This document shows positions 51,088 through 61,813 of a stretch of 64,000 nt of DNA, in pieces. Position 1 is the first letter of the stretch; each line of letters starts with the position of its first letter. The stretch is from positions 6,438,913-6,502,912 of the forward strand of contig CM040450.1 in NCBI GenBank assembly GCA_022749755.1, read 5' to 3'. Source of the stretch: Azadirachta indica (lineage: Eukaryota; Streptophyta; Magnoliopsida; Sapindales; Meliaceae). Below the pieces are notes generated by a model. That model was given only the letters and a program-made list of their open reading frames with translations, ran no database searches and was not told the origin of the DNA. A program made the translations under genes and the position numbers.

Positions 51088-53759
51088 ATGGCGTTTTTGC
51101 AGCTTCCATGTTCATCATCTTTCACTCTTACAACTCCTTCGCGTTCTGTGTTCACTTCACCAATCAGAGCATCATCACACCTGTCTTTGTCAATCTCTGC
51201 AAATTATAAAACAACTGAACTCAACAACTGGGTTGCGAATTTTAACTCGAAATCTTTGAGTTTCTTCCTGTCTGGGGTTCTATCACTGGGTTTATCTTTC
51301 TCAGGCAAGTATTTCTTGATTCCTCTACAGTGACATTGAACAAGAAGCCATTTTGGCTTGTGGGTGATCCATGTGGGTTAAATTTGAGTAGAATTTTTTT
51401 TTTTGAATGCAAATAGTTTGTTACATGTACCTGATATTGGTCATTTCTAATTTTACTGTGCAATGCTGGGTTGGGATATTTGCTTCAAATACATGTCACT
51501 CTGAAAATTTTTTGAATTTGTAATGTTTTTTCCTCTCATTTGATTTTCTCAATGTATATAATATGCCTATTTTCTTAAGTCTCTTTTAACTATAGACAAT
51601 GCTAGAGCATTCCTGAATTTATTATACAAGGGAAGAAACTAAAAATGGAACAAACCAAACTCTGCAGGAGTGGGATTTTCAGAGGCAAAGGTTGGGGTTA
51701 ATAAACCAGAATTGCTTCCTAAAGAGTTCACTCCTGTCATTGATGTTGCAGGTTTTCTCTCCGATGGGCAGGTGTGGTTGTTTTTATGTCCTTTATTATT
51801 TAAGTTTGGTCAGACATCATAAATTTTTTATGAGCTTGTTGGTTTAGTCTCTTTATTTGTTCTCAGATTGCGTCTTATTGGAGGTGAATATAAATATGAA
51901 TGAACCAGTTTAAGTAGAATATGCTAGTCAAATTCTAAAACCATGGTCATTAGCAAGAGACACTTTATCATGTCATTTTTCAGAAAATATTATATTGATG
52001 ATGGCCAAATCCCTTCCCAAGAGTTATGTGATTGGCATTCAGTGCGCAAACCTGTTGCCCTATCCCAAGATGTCTTACTAATTGAATTCATTGTCCATAA
52101 TAGTTTTTCTATTCATTCTACTTTGCATGGAATAAGAGCAGGGCCTTTAGGCATACTGGGTTCCTTGTAATAAGAATTTCATTTAGTCTCCTTCAGATGT
52201 TTGAGCTTTAAGTATGGTTATTGTATTAAGATACTGAAGGGGCTGAGCTCAGTAAGTACTGAGCAACAGATGCCATATAACATATAAGCTTGCATTTCTT
52301 TAGCTGTGGAGGTGGCACTATAGAAAATATTCTTGTTATTTTTAGTGAAAGATGCAAGCTCTCTTAAAACAGGAAAAACAAAAAAAGGAAAAAAGAAAAT
52401 CCTTACTTACCAGTTTGTTGTTGTCAAATTTGTCATACAATTGAATATAAGTAAGAGTTGTTTATTCATGTTATTACAGGACATTATGGTGTTGTATTAT
52501 TGTAGATAAATTACATATTTAACTTCCTTTGATAGAACACTGAAAAGATTTACATTAATGAAACCAAAAAAAAAAAAAAAAAAAGGCAGAAAGTGGAGCA
52601 TATGACCAAAGCAGGACTAGATAAAAAGCTATGCAGAAACAAACTCAAGAACTGCATGTCTATGTGTGCAGTTAGTGAAGTTAGCAGCCTGTTGACCCCT
52701 CTACTATGACTGCCAGCACTATAAAAATTAGTGTACAACCCCTTCCCAGTTTTGCTGGGTAAAGAAAAGGGAATTATGTTCCAAATCTTTATCTAACTCG
52801 GTCTCCTGTAGCAGAAAACCATGATGCTGAAAGGGTATCACAGAATTATCCTGTTGTGAACTTATTGTAATTCAACATGAATTAACAGCAGCATAAATCT
52901 TTCTTTTCAAATTTCGGACAAGCGAGGTCTAGACAGTACCCTGCAATTCAAGTTTCATATACAGGCATTACTTCATTCTGTTATAAAATATGGTATCTTC
53001 CTGATGGTGAGATCAGTTGAAGAACGTGGGCTGAATTGCTAAACCCTGCATGGTTAGTTTGCAGGAGAGAAGACTTGCACAGGAGATTGTTGATCTTGAA
53101 AAGGATACGGGATTCAAGTTAAGACTTTTAGCCCAGAATTATCCTGAAACACCGGGTGTGCTTCTCTGTCTTATTTAATGTTCTTGCTCATTTGAGTTTG
53201 TTTTATCCTTTTTTTTTTTAACTTGTCTTTCTGCTTTTCCAGAATTATGTATCTTGCTTTATTGTGAACTTTTTTTGGGTTAAAGTTGATTACAAATTGT
53301 TTCGCAGGGTTGGCAATTAAAGATTTTTGGCAAGTAGATGATAGAACCATTGTCTTTGTTGCTGACCCTTCCTTTGGTAAATTATACAAACTTCCTATCT
53401 TTTTTCACTCACTCCACCAGGGATGGCTTATAGATGTTTCTTTGACCAGGCAATATACTAAATTTTAATGTTGGGGCTTCAGTTGATCTTGACATTCCAC
53501 GTAGCTTCTGGAGCCGCTTGGCTGGCAAATATGGGAACATTTTCTACTGGAAAGAGAAAGTAAGGTTCCTTGCTTTGACTATAGACTTTCATTTTGTTTC
53601 AAGTGTTGTTGGCATTATCCTTGAATTGATCAGAAATAAGATTTAATTATCTGATGGCTAAAACAGGGTGAAGATGCCTCTATTGAAGCAGCTGTAATGG
53701 CAATATCTAATTGCTTGAGAGAACCCGTTGGTCCAAATAATTGCTCTGAGGTAAAATAA
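51088..53759 (+). CDS. Thylakoid lumen 15-kDa protein with TPM domain (At5g52970-like)
   Basis: Six coding exons, 51088-51304, 51668-51771, 53065-53155, 53308-53376, 53450-53559 and 53667-53759, give 227 residues. Residues 1-50 are Ser/Thr-rich (chloroplast transit); 55-75 are hydrophobic (SLSFFLSGVLSLGLSFSG) and end near SEAKV, a plausible thylakoid-lumen processing site, with no twin arginine. The TPM-type domain follows: KPELLPKEFTPVIDVAGFLS, DLEKDTGFKLRLLAQNYPET, PGLAIKDFWQVDDRTIVFVA, VDLDIPRSFWSRLAGKYGN, DASIEAAVMAISNCLREPVG. TPM relatives such as TLP18.3 act in photosystem II repair; the role of this 15-kDa member is less known. Intron 1 uses a GC donor (CAG|GCAAGT). A GT donor three bases further in would break the frame, which supports the GC choice. 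Confidence 0.9.
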
Positions 53760-55415
53760 TGGCACCATGTGTTTACAGCCAAGATTGATTCTTGGTTACA
53801 ATTTGTATATAGCATGTAATTCTTTTGAGAGATATCATCCAGCTAGGAGGGTATGATATGTAATACTTTGTGCACTCTGGTAAAGATACGTGATCTTATT
53901 TTCGTTTTGTATCAAGTTTAGATTTTTATTGTGTTTTGAAAAAGCTTTGTTTTTTATTCAATGAGCTATGTATTGTTTTCTGATTCAAATAAAGGAAAGT
54001 GTGGATAATAATTGGAGCAGCAATCTGGATAGTCGAAATAATCTAATCAATAGATTTAGAAATTTGTAAAGAGAAATGAGTTTAAGCCAAAACAAATTTC
54101 ATTGTCTTATAATGTTTGTGCATTTGACCTTCTAAAAGGAGTCTAAAAGGAAACTGAAGGTTCGTTGTGAGGGAGGCCAAGGAAAAACCTCATTTTCAAC
54201 TTGTAAGATGTACGTAGAAATGTAGTTATAATTTTCTCAATTTCAGCCTACATCTGTGGGGTGAGTATTAACTGGCTTTAGCTGGTAAGGTCTTCTGGAA
54301 ATGTCCATGATATTTTAGAATCAGATAGCGACCACTTATTCCTGGATTGTGAGGTCTTTGGCTTAATTAGGGTTGGGGTTGGAGATAAGGTCTAAAAAGG
54401 GGATAAAAAATTAGAATATCTACATCTGTGGCTTCAAAAGTCAGAGAGTAAAGGTATGCATGGGATGGAAAGTGTGGTGGCTTCGAAGCCACAGCTTATT
54501 TGGGATGAAATTATTAGATGTCAAGTGTACGTGGGAGCGAGTGTTAAATATTTGTCTCTAAGTACAAATTAGTATTTATCAGACGCTTTATTTGTTATTT
54601 CGAAGCATAGTAATCCGAAACCTACCCTAAATCAGAGTACTGGTAATAATAATAAGCACTTCCATTTTCTTGTTAACATATGTAAGCTCTCAAGCATTTT
54701 GAGGCTTATTTCATGTAAGAAAACTTCCAGTTACCAAGAAGTGGCTTGAACCTTGCTATGTGCTCATCTTTTTATGGATTTGAGGTAATTATTGATAACT
54801 CAATTCAGATCCCATTTTTCTGTGAAACAAATGCTCTTATTACTAATCTTCAACACTTCAGAGAGTGATGAATGAGCACAAACACATGCTAATTGGTGGA
54901 ACTCAGACAAAATTAAACTGTCGTAGTCATACCTTTGTCACAATCAGTAACAAAAAGCATGCATTATGATGGTTCTGATCCAGAAGAAAGAAAGGGAAAT
55001 GCATGCCAAACAATAGTTGTGGACGCAGCTTTGGTTTTGTGTGGATGGCCGTTATCTGATAGTGATTGTGAAAGACCCGCATGATAGGCTCAGTGGTTTC
55101 CAGGTGACTGTATGCTTAAAGTTGGAATTTCTTGCCAACAACGAGATTGGAATTTGTTCTATAGAAGTTTTATTGGCACTGAATTTTCTAAGGTAAAATG
55201 CACACACATACACAGTTGTTACAAAGTGATATTTCATTGAATTATTCCTCTGAACATTTAGACTCTAATGAATGCTAAACTGAAAAAACAAAAGTTAGAG
55301 AATCAACTCTCTTTGCTCTCCAAGAACAAGAAGTGAATTGTAGAAGCTACCTTCAGAAAACACAAGACAATTAGACATCAATGCTTTCCTGAGGGAAAAA
55401 GCAGGTGCAAGTTTT
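53760..55415. other. 3' spacer between thylakoid lumen gene and SAUR
   Basis: 3' UTRs are expected at both ends. I see no recognisable gene. Short frames here have no motif. Confidence 0.6.
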
Positions 55416-55793
55416 CTACCATTCAGCGCTGATTTTTCTATTTCTCTTATACGTGAGAACTCTCTGTAATACTTCGGGTGGGCAAGGGACTGCAAGAACC
55501 CCCTTCTGTTGAAATCCATATTCCTCCTCAGCTTGCTCAAGTAAACTCAAGAATGCTGGGTTGCTCAGGTACCCCAAATCTACAACAAACCTCTTTGGTT
55601 CTCCACCCTTTACTGCAACAACTGCAAAATATCCTTCCTTTACATCATTCGGAACAGGTGTTTCCCCATCATCACCATCTTTCAGAGATTCCGAGGAAAA
55701 AATACCACGCCGTAGCTTGGTTATGAGCAGCTTAAGCTTCATTAAGCCTTTAATTCTCTCTTCTCTTGATTTATCCATGATTGTGTAGAACAT
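55416..55793 (-). CDS. SAUR-family auxin-responsive protein
   Basis: Single exon, 125 residues from the ATG at 55793 or 120 from the in-frame ATG at 55778 (MDKSREERIKGL); both fit the leader length. The SAUR core at about residues 49-118 reads VPNDVKEGYFAVVAVKGGEP, KRFVVDLGYLSNPAFLSLLE, QAEEEYGFQQKGVLAVPCPP. A basic helix (KLKLLITKLRRG) precedes it. Expected role: PP2C.D inhibition and cell expansion, as for the family. It is clearly closer to the SAUR at 58389 than to the one at 34123: the two share VP(N/E)DVKEG and AEEE(Y/F)GF(Q/E)QKG. The two genes are transcribed away from each other. Confidence 0.92.
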   Translation of the reverse strand: MFYTIMDKSREERIKGLMKLKLLITKLRRGIFSSESLKDGDDGETPVPNDVKEGYFAVVAVKGGEPKRFVVDLGYLSNPAFLSLLEQAEEEYGFQQKGVLAVPCPPEVLQRVLTYKRNRKISAEW

Positions 55794-55850
55794 AAAATAT
55801 GATTAAGAGTCTGTGTGAAACTTACAACTAAATGTGTAGAGCCTCTGATG

Positions 55851-55859
55851 GAATTTATA
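55851..55859 (-). promoter_or_regulatory. TATA box of SAUR at 55416-55793
   Basis: On the minus strand TATAAATTC lies 58-66 bp upstream of the first ATG, implying a leader of about 30-45 bases. Confidence 0.6.
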
Positions 55860-58320
55860 CTAGCTGGTGAAGAAAATAGGAAACAAGCTGAACGTTCTAA
55901 GAAAATAGTATGGGGCCAATCCTTATTGATGGAACCATTTATCATTAAATGCAACGTTTATAGTTCATCTACCATGCATTTTTCAGATTGGTGGGGACTC
56001 TGGGAACATGTTTTACAGTTTTCTGCTTCCCAGCTTGAATACGTTTTATCTGTCCAATTAATTAGCCGTTAATTATTTTCACTTGCTGCAAAATAGCTAT
56101 GTAGACTTGCTCCTTTCAGTTTCACCGTTGATCAAACGCTCTGATTTTATACTATCTGTCTGCTAGCTAATGTAAGTAATAAGTTGAACTCAACCTGTTT
56201 GCATTTGAAGCTTTGGTGCAATTAATTAAATGGATTGAATTTACAGAGGGACAAGTTAAGATGCATTGTCACCGTTTCTTAGTATTATTACTATTATTTT
56301 CTTGAAAATGTTTCGGCTAAATAGAGACATAGTAAGATTTTGATATTGCAAGTATAGGTACGGGAGGGAGCAGGAAATGGTACTTGCAACCGACGAGAAA
56401 TCCACAAGTTGACTTGTGAAGGATTGAAAGTGTCGGCTTGAAACCGTGTTTAATGTGTTCATATTCTGCAGTGAAACCTGAAGCAAACTAAGACCACCAA
56501 ACTTTGACTGGCTGAGCTAGGCAATGGAATGGAGTTGAAGATGTGTTTGATGTATTATTGGCGTTTGCCTAGCTGTAAGGCACGTAAGATATAGGAATTT
56601 ACATTTGCTGAATACAAAGTTATGGTGGTATCTAACAAATTTACAGTGGTCCCTCAGTCGGCCGGAAATGAAGATATTTTTCGATGAAAAGCAAGATGCT
56701 ATCCTGATCAAGATATGCAGTGCCTCTAATACACATATTAACACATATAATTCATTGTTATTGGGTCAGATTGAGGTGAAAATCTTGAGATAATATAGAG
56801 GGAAAGGTTGGAGAGGACATGAGTTGTACCACCCACGTACAATAGCTGGTCGAGTAATGAATAACAAGCAATCCATTGGACGCCATTGTCGTCTCTTTGC
56901 TTCATCTTTAGTGATGCCGAAATCTTCATCTGTGGAGCTCATTTAACTTACTTTTATTTTGTGGGTCCATGTTTCAAAATTATTCTGTAAGCTCTGTTAA
57001 GTAGGCCCTTAATTATTTTATAGTGTCGAAAAAAAAAAAAGGTTTATTATCTCTTGCTAATTAACTTTTGTTGTAATTTCTGGTTACTATTTGAGCACGT
57101 GACAAATAATAAAAGCAACTTTCTTGATTATAAGATCTTTAAGGGAGATGCTGAGAAAGTAGTTGTCAAATGAGCTGTAAATATTATGGGATAATTTTAA
57201 AATATATTGTAATTTAGAAAAGTTAGGTAGTTGGTAAAGGGTGAATAATATTTTTTATTGTAGTGGTAATAATAATAATAATAATGACAAATAAACACTA
57301 AATAAAACAAGAAGTTCTTGAGAGTGTGTTCGAGTTTTGCTTGAGTGTAAGACTCCTTTCACAACTTGTAAGGCTTCCTCTCCACTAAATTTGAGGTTTA
57401 TCTTGTGTTTATTGTGCGAAAAATTTTGAGATAAACTATAACAAGATATATTAAAACTTCAAGTAAATATATGGTTATAATACTAATAAATGTTTATACT
57501 TAAAATACAACAACACATCTCTAAATCTGTAAATAATATTTCTTTTAAAAAATATTATCACTTACATAAATATAATCCTCTTCTAAAAATATAAAAAAAT
57601 ATAATTTTTATATCAATTTTCTCTAACTAAATTGCGCTATTTTGATCTCATTTTTATTATATTTTTTTTGCAAATAAAGAAAGAGAAAAAAATAATTAGA
57701 GCAGGTATTTAAAATTCTTATAAAACCTTATTTCTTTATTTATTTTATTAAAATATATTAAAATAATAAAAAAATTATTATATAGTACTTCATTAATTCT
57801 AAAAATAACTGCTATTGTTTGACTGTTTTGCAAATCTCAGTGTTCTTAATTTTTTTTAATGGGAAAGAGTTAATTGATTTTTTTTAAGAGAAAGAATTAA
57901 TTAAAGTTTTCACCAATAAAACATGTCAAATTATAATATTAACTATATTAAAATATATAAAGACAAAATTAATGAGATGTTAATTATGTATTAATTAGAT
58001 AATTAGATGTAATATTTTGATGATGTAAAAAATTGTATAAAAAAAAAAAAAGAAACATTGATCTTGTCCCGTGTATATACATATACATATATATATATAT
58101 ATATATATTACGACGGAATTCTTAAAAAATTAATATACATAAATATTTTAGGTACTGTACTGCGACACCGCGTTTATCGATAGACTCGATAAAAGCTGAA
58201 ATATTTGTCCGAACAAATGCATTAAATAAGACAGGTTTATTACAACCACGTAGACTCCCTCCATCCTACATCACTATGAAGTTTCGTATCAGCTTCATCA
58301 TCCATCCTCTTCAAACCTCG
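55860..58320. other. Spacer between two divergent SAUR genes
   Basis: About 2.4 kb without a recognisable gene. The 55900-57000 part has moderate base composition; the 57000-58150 part is AT-rich, with a (TAA)n run near 57266-57285, a truncated MITE at 57950-58070 and a TA run at 58088-58108. Confidence 0.6.
57950..58070. mobile_element. Truncated MITE, same family as 10954 and 11298
   Basis: The end TTGATCTTGTCCC, preceded by GATGTAAAAAATTGTATAAA, matches the right ends of the 11298-11523 copy (GATGTAAAAAATTATGTAAA then TTGATCCTATCCC). The partner left arm is not evident, so only one end seems to survive. Confidence 0.5.
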
Positions 58321-58328
58321 CTATAAAT
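58321..58328 (+). promoter_or_regulatory. TATA box of SAUR at 58389
   Basis: CTATAAATAA begins here, about 66 bp upstream of the ATG. This spacing mirrors that of the divergent SAUR. Confidence 0.6.
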
Positions 58329-58388
58329 AATAATCTTAATTCCTGGCTCCGATCGATCAAGAAATTAACAATCCCAAGCACTTCCAAG

Positions 58389-58766
58389 ATGATGATGATG
58401 GTCAAGAAAATCCATCGGTTGGTGATGAATAGGGTTTTGGTTGAGAAGCTGTCGCAGAAGAGTCCCTCATTCTTAGCTTCCAGAGAACCTCAACCAGCTG
58501 ATCATGAGCATGATGCGGAGTTTGAAGAAGCAACAACAACAATGGTTCCTGAAGATGTAAAAGAAGGTTGCTTCGTTGTTTTTGCAGTAAAGGGTGGTGA
58601 AATACAAAGATTTGTTGTTGAATTATGCTGCCTGGAAGACCCAGAATTCCTCAACTTGCTCAAGCGAGCTGAAGAGGAATTCGGGTTCGAACAAAAGGGT
58701 GCTCTTATAATTCCTTGTAGGCCTCAGGATTTGCAGAAAGTTCTTCAGGATCGGCGAGAGATGTGA
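58389..58766 (+). CDS. SAUR-family auxin-responsive protein
   Basis: Single exon, 125 residues. Four ATGs open the frame (MMMMVKKIHRL), so the exact start may be any of them. The core at about residues 53-121 reads VPEDVKEGCFVVFAVKGGEI, QRFVVELCCLEDPEFLNLLK, RAEEEFGFEQKGALIIPCRP. The segment before the core is acidic and His-rich (ADHEHDAEFEEATTT), unusual compared with the basic lead-in of its neighbour. An ATAGAT word at 58885-58890 in the 3' region recalls part of the DST mRNA-instability element of SAUR transcripts, but the flanking GGA and GTA boxes are not clear. Confidence 0.92.
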   Translation: MMMMVKKIHRLVMNRVLVEKLSQKSPSFLASREPQPADHEHDAEFEEATTTMVPEDVKEGCFVVFAVKGGEIQRFVVELCCLEDPEFLNLLKRAEEEFGFEQKGALIIPCRPQDLQKVLQDRREM

Positions 58767-59094
58767 TACAGAAGTTAATTATTAGTTATTAGATGAGATT
58801 TATTCTTTTATTTATTGTTCATGTATTTGTAATTATTTTTTTCAGATCCTACCCATATTGTTGGGTAGCTTCTGTTATAAGTTGATAGATCTTGCTATAT
58901 ACAATTAGTTCTTTAATAATGTTAATGGAAGTTTTAGAGGTACAAATTATCCGTTACAATTAATTTGAAACATCTTATTTTATTATTTATTAGATTTTCT
59001 CATTATCTATTAATAAAATACTTTTATTAATAGAAATGATTTGTATTTGAGGCCACTTACGTTAAATAATTATAAAACAATTAAAATAACACAT

Positions 59095-59550
59095 TAAAAA
59101 TAAGACGATTTATTTAAAAAAACTGTTTTTAATTGTAAAAAATAAAAATAATTTTTGTAAACCGTTTTTTAAAATATATGTTTATAGAATAATTTAAATA
59201 AAATTGATTTTAATTTTAAAAAAAAAAAGTGATTTTTGTAAACCGTTTTTTAAAATATATATTTAAAAAACGATTTTAATAAACTGATTTTGATTTTAAA
59301 AAAATAGAAAAGCAATTTTTAAACCGATTTCCTTTTTATATATTTAGAGAAAAATTTTAGTAAAATTGTTATTAATTGCTAAAATAGAAAAATGGTTTTT
59401 AAAACCATTTTTTAAAATACATATTTACAACATTTATAATAAAACATATTTTAATTTAAATAATAAAAAATTATTTTTAAACATTATTCTTTTTCAGAGA
59501 ATAACTTTAATAAAATTGATTTTAATTTAAAATTTAAAAAAAAAATTTTC
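59095..59550. repeat. Degenerate tandem array, unit about 80 bp, 5-6 copies
   Basis: The marker word AAACCGTTTTTTAAAATATA, with variants, recurs at about 59160, 59240, 59320, 59401 and 59479, a steady 79-81 bp period. Between markers lies a second conserved word, AAAATTGATTTTAATTT. Copies are well diverged, so it is an old minisatellite. Confidence 0.75.
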
Positions 59551-59740
59551 AATCCCATCTTCACTTACTATACCATGTGAGATTGATTTTTTTTTAATAT
59601 TAATTCAATTAAAAACTTTTTGATCAATAAATTTATAAAAATTAAAAAATTTGCTTATTTAATTTTAATGAATGTAAAGATGGTAGAGTTTGAATTAGGA
59701 ATCAATCACATAAAGTATAGCTAGAGTATATATACATATA

Positions 59741-59890
59741 TACATAAAGTTAATTAATAGTAATTAAGGGATACTGTTTATAATATTGGGCTGGTCCTTT
59801 AAGTAGTGATTTTATTTTTTCATTTTTAATCTGTTGCTAATTTGCCCAATATTATAATAATAGAACTTAAACAGTGAATGTATGTATATA
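59741..59890. repeat. Direct repeat, copy A (partner 60841-60990)
   Basis: It shares TAGTAATTAAGGGATACT, ATATTGGGC(T/A)GGTC, CATTTTTAATCTGTTGCTAA and TTAAACAGTGAATG with the second copy 1.1 kb downstream, in the same orientation. The copies look roughly 80% identical by eye. Confidence 0.8.
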
Positions 59891-59895
59891 TAAAG

Positions 59896-60835
59896 GACAA
59901 ATATATATGGACCCCTAATTTATTGCTTAAATGACATCCACACCTTTACTATACAAATAATTGTCAAACATAATTTTTTCTTTAACTTTTTCATTAAAAT
60001 TAACTGTTGACTCAATGTTAATTGGTTCAATGATAAAAATATACCTTTGACCAATATAATGACATAAATAATTTATTTATAATAATTTTTAGTTGATTTT
60101 TTATATAAATAAATTAATTACATGAAAATAATTTAATTTCAATTAAAAAAATAAAAATTTAATTTATTTTCCTTCTTTTTATTTTTATTTTAAAATTTTC
60201 ACTTTTCTTTTTTGATTTTTGAATTTAAAGTTTCTACTTTTTTGTTCAAATTTCTTTAATTTTTTTACCCTAATCTATAATTAAAACAATAATTATGTAT
60301 TAATAAATAATAATCATAAATTCACTAAGTGTAAAAAAAATAGTCAAATAAAATAAAAATAATTAAAAATAATAGTATTTGTTGAAAAAAGTAAAATATA
60401 TGTTGAACATTTTAGATATAAAAATATCATTGTTTTTAATTATTTTTTTTTGTATTATTTGACTATTTTTCTTGTCACTTAGTGAACTTCAATTATTGAT
60501 TAGAGAAAAAAATAAAAAAGATAAATACTTTAAAACCAAAAACAAAAAAATTAAAATAAATTAAACTTTTATCTTTTAATTGAAATAAATTATTTTCATA
60601 TAACTAATTTATTTAACTAGAAAAATTAACTAAAAATTAAAAAAAAAGGTATTTATATCATTATATTGATCAAATAAAAGTCATAGTAATATTTTTGTCA
60701 TGAAATAGTTAATATAAAGTTAACAGTTAATTTTAACAGAAAATTTAATAAAAGGGGTGTATTTGACAATTATTTTCGAATTAAAAGTGTACCTATCATT
60801 TAGGCAATAAAATAAAAGTCCATATTTCGTTTGTC
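59896..60835. mobile_element. Palindromic foldback element between direct repeats
   Basis: The left end GGACAAATATATATGGAC and the reverse complement of the right end GACAAACGAAATATGGAC match. The next words also pair: ATTGC(T/C)TAAATGA, AAATAATTGTCAAA, and AACTGTTGACTC versus AACTGTTAACTT. The centre is T/A-rich on opposite arms. It lies exactly between direct-repeat copies A and B. No coding capacity. Confidence 0.7.
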
Positions 60836-60840
60836 ATACA

Positions 60841-60990
60841 TACATAAAAAACTAATAAATAGTAATTAAAGGGATACTATTCATGATATTGGGCAGGTCT
60901 TTAAATAAGGACCTTACTTTCATTTTTAATCTATTGCTAATTTGTCTAATACCTATAGTGGTAGACCTTAAATAGTGAATGCATATATAT
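60841..60990. repeat. Direct repeat, copy B (partner 59741-59890)
   Basis: Second copy, in the same orientation as copy A, with GGGATACTATTCATGATATT, CATTTTTAATCTATTGCTAA and TTAAATAGTGAATG. It ends in a TA microsatellite, as copy A ends in a shorter one. Confidence 0.8.
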
Positions 60991-61069
60991 ATATATATAT
61001 ATATATATGAATATATAAAATTTTAATTTTAAATAAAAAAATTTGAGTCTACTTTATAATCATAAAATC

Positions 61070-61111
<42 letters not shown>

Positions 61112-61813
61112 GAAGGTGACAATAACTAAATAACATAATTAGTTACTGGCCTTGAACAAAAATATGCAAATGTATTAGTTTAACTTTAATGGTGTAATAT
61201 ATACATCTATATATATATATATGTTTAATTTTTGCATAAAATATCCAATTTGAGTCTACTTTATACCTATAAATTTCAAAAGTTGGCCAAAATCGATATA
61301 ATACTAGTTGTAGCAATACCTAATTAATGATATTTTAAGAGCTCTTTGATAGCTATGTTTAAAACATTATCCCTCTTTTACAAGTGCCACCCCTATAAAA
61401 CTAGCAGGACTACAAAGGCAATATTAACTACAACTACTTACACATTTCACCATATGATTGACTATTTGCACAGTTGGTTACATGATTCTACAGACCAAGG
61501 GATGTATTTAATGAAATGACAACATGAAATCAAAATATTGGTTATTAAGCTAAGCAAGTTCAATATATAAATGCTAAATTACTAAGTTCTAATTCCCCAC
61601 CTTGTGCAGTGAAAAATAATAATAATCCCGCCATGTGTTAAGCACAAAACATTCACCAATCAGTCCAATAACTAGAGTAGATGCATTAGCAGCTGACAAG
61701 CTTTGTCTCATTAGACAAATTAAATATTCATATCTAAGAACAAATTAGAACTCCTCAAATAAATGGATATATAACAAAAAGAAACTTATGCAGCACCCAA
61801 GAAAATAACTCAC

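Larger units (their letters stand above)
58767..61813. other. Repeat-rich spacer between SAUR and ARR pseudogene
   Basis: It contains the SAUR 3' UTR, an 80-bp degenerate tandem array (59095-59550), a palindromic element (59896-60835) between direct repeats, and several TA microsatellites (60985-61006, 61073-61106, 61208-61222). No gene was seen. Confidence 0.65.

Noticed and set aside
52550..52738. 62-codon minus-strand frame in thylakoid gene intron 2
   Set aside because: It runs into a poly-A/poly-T tract, has no motif and lies within an intron.
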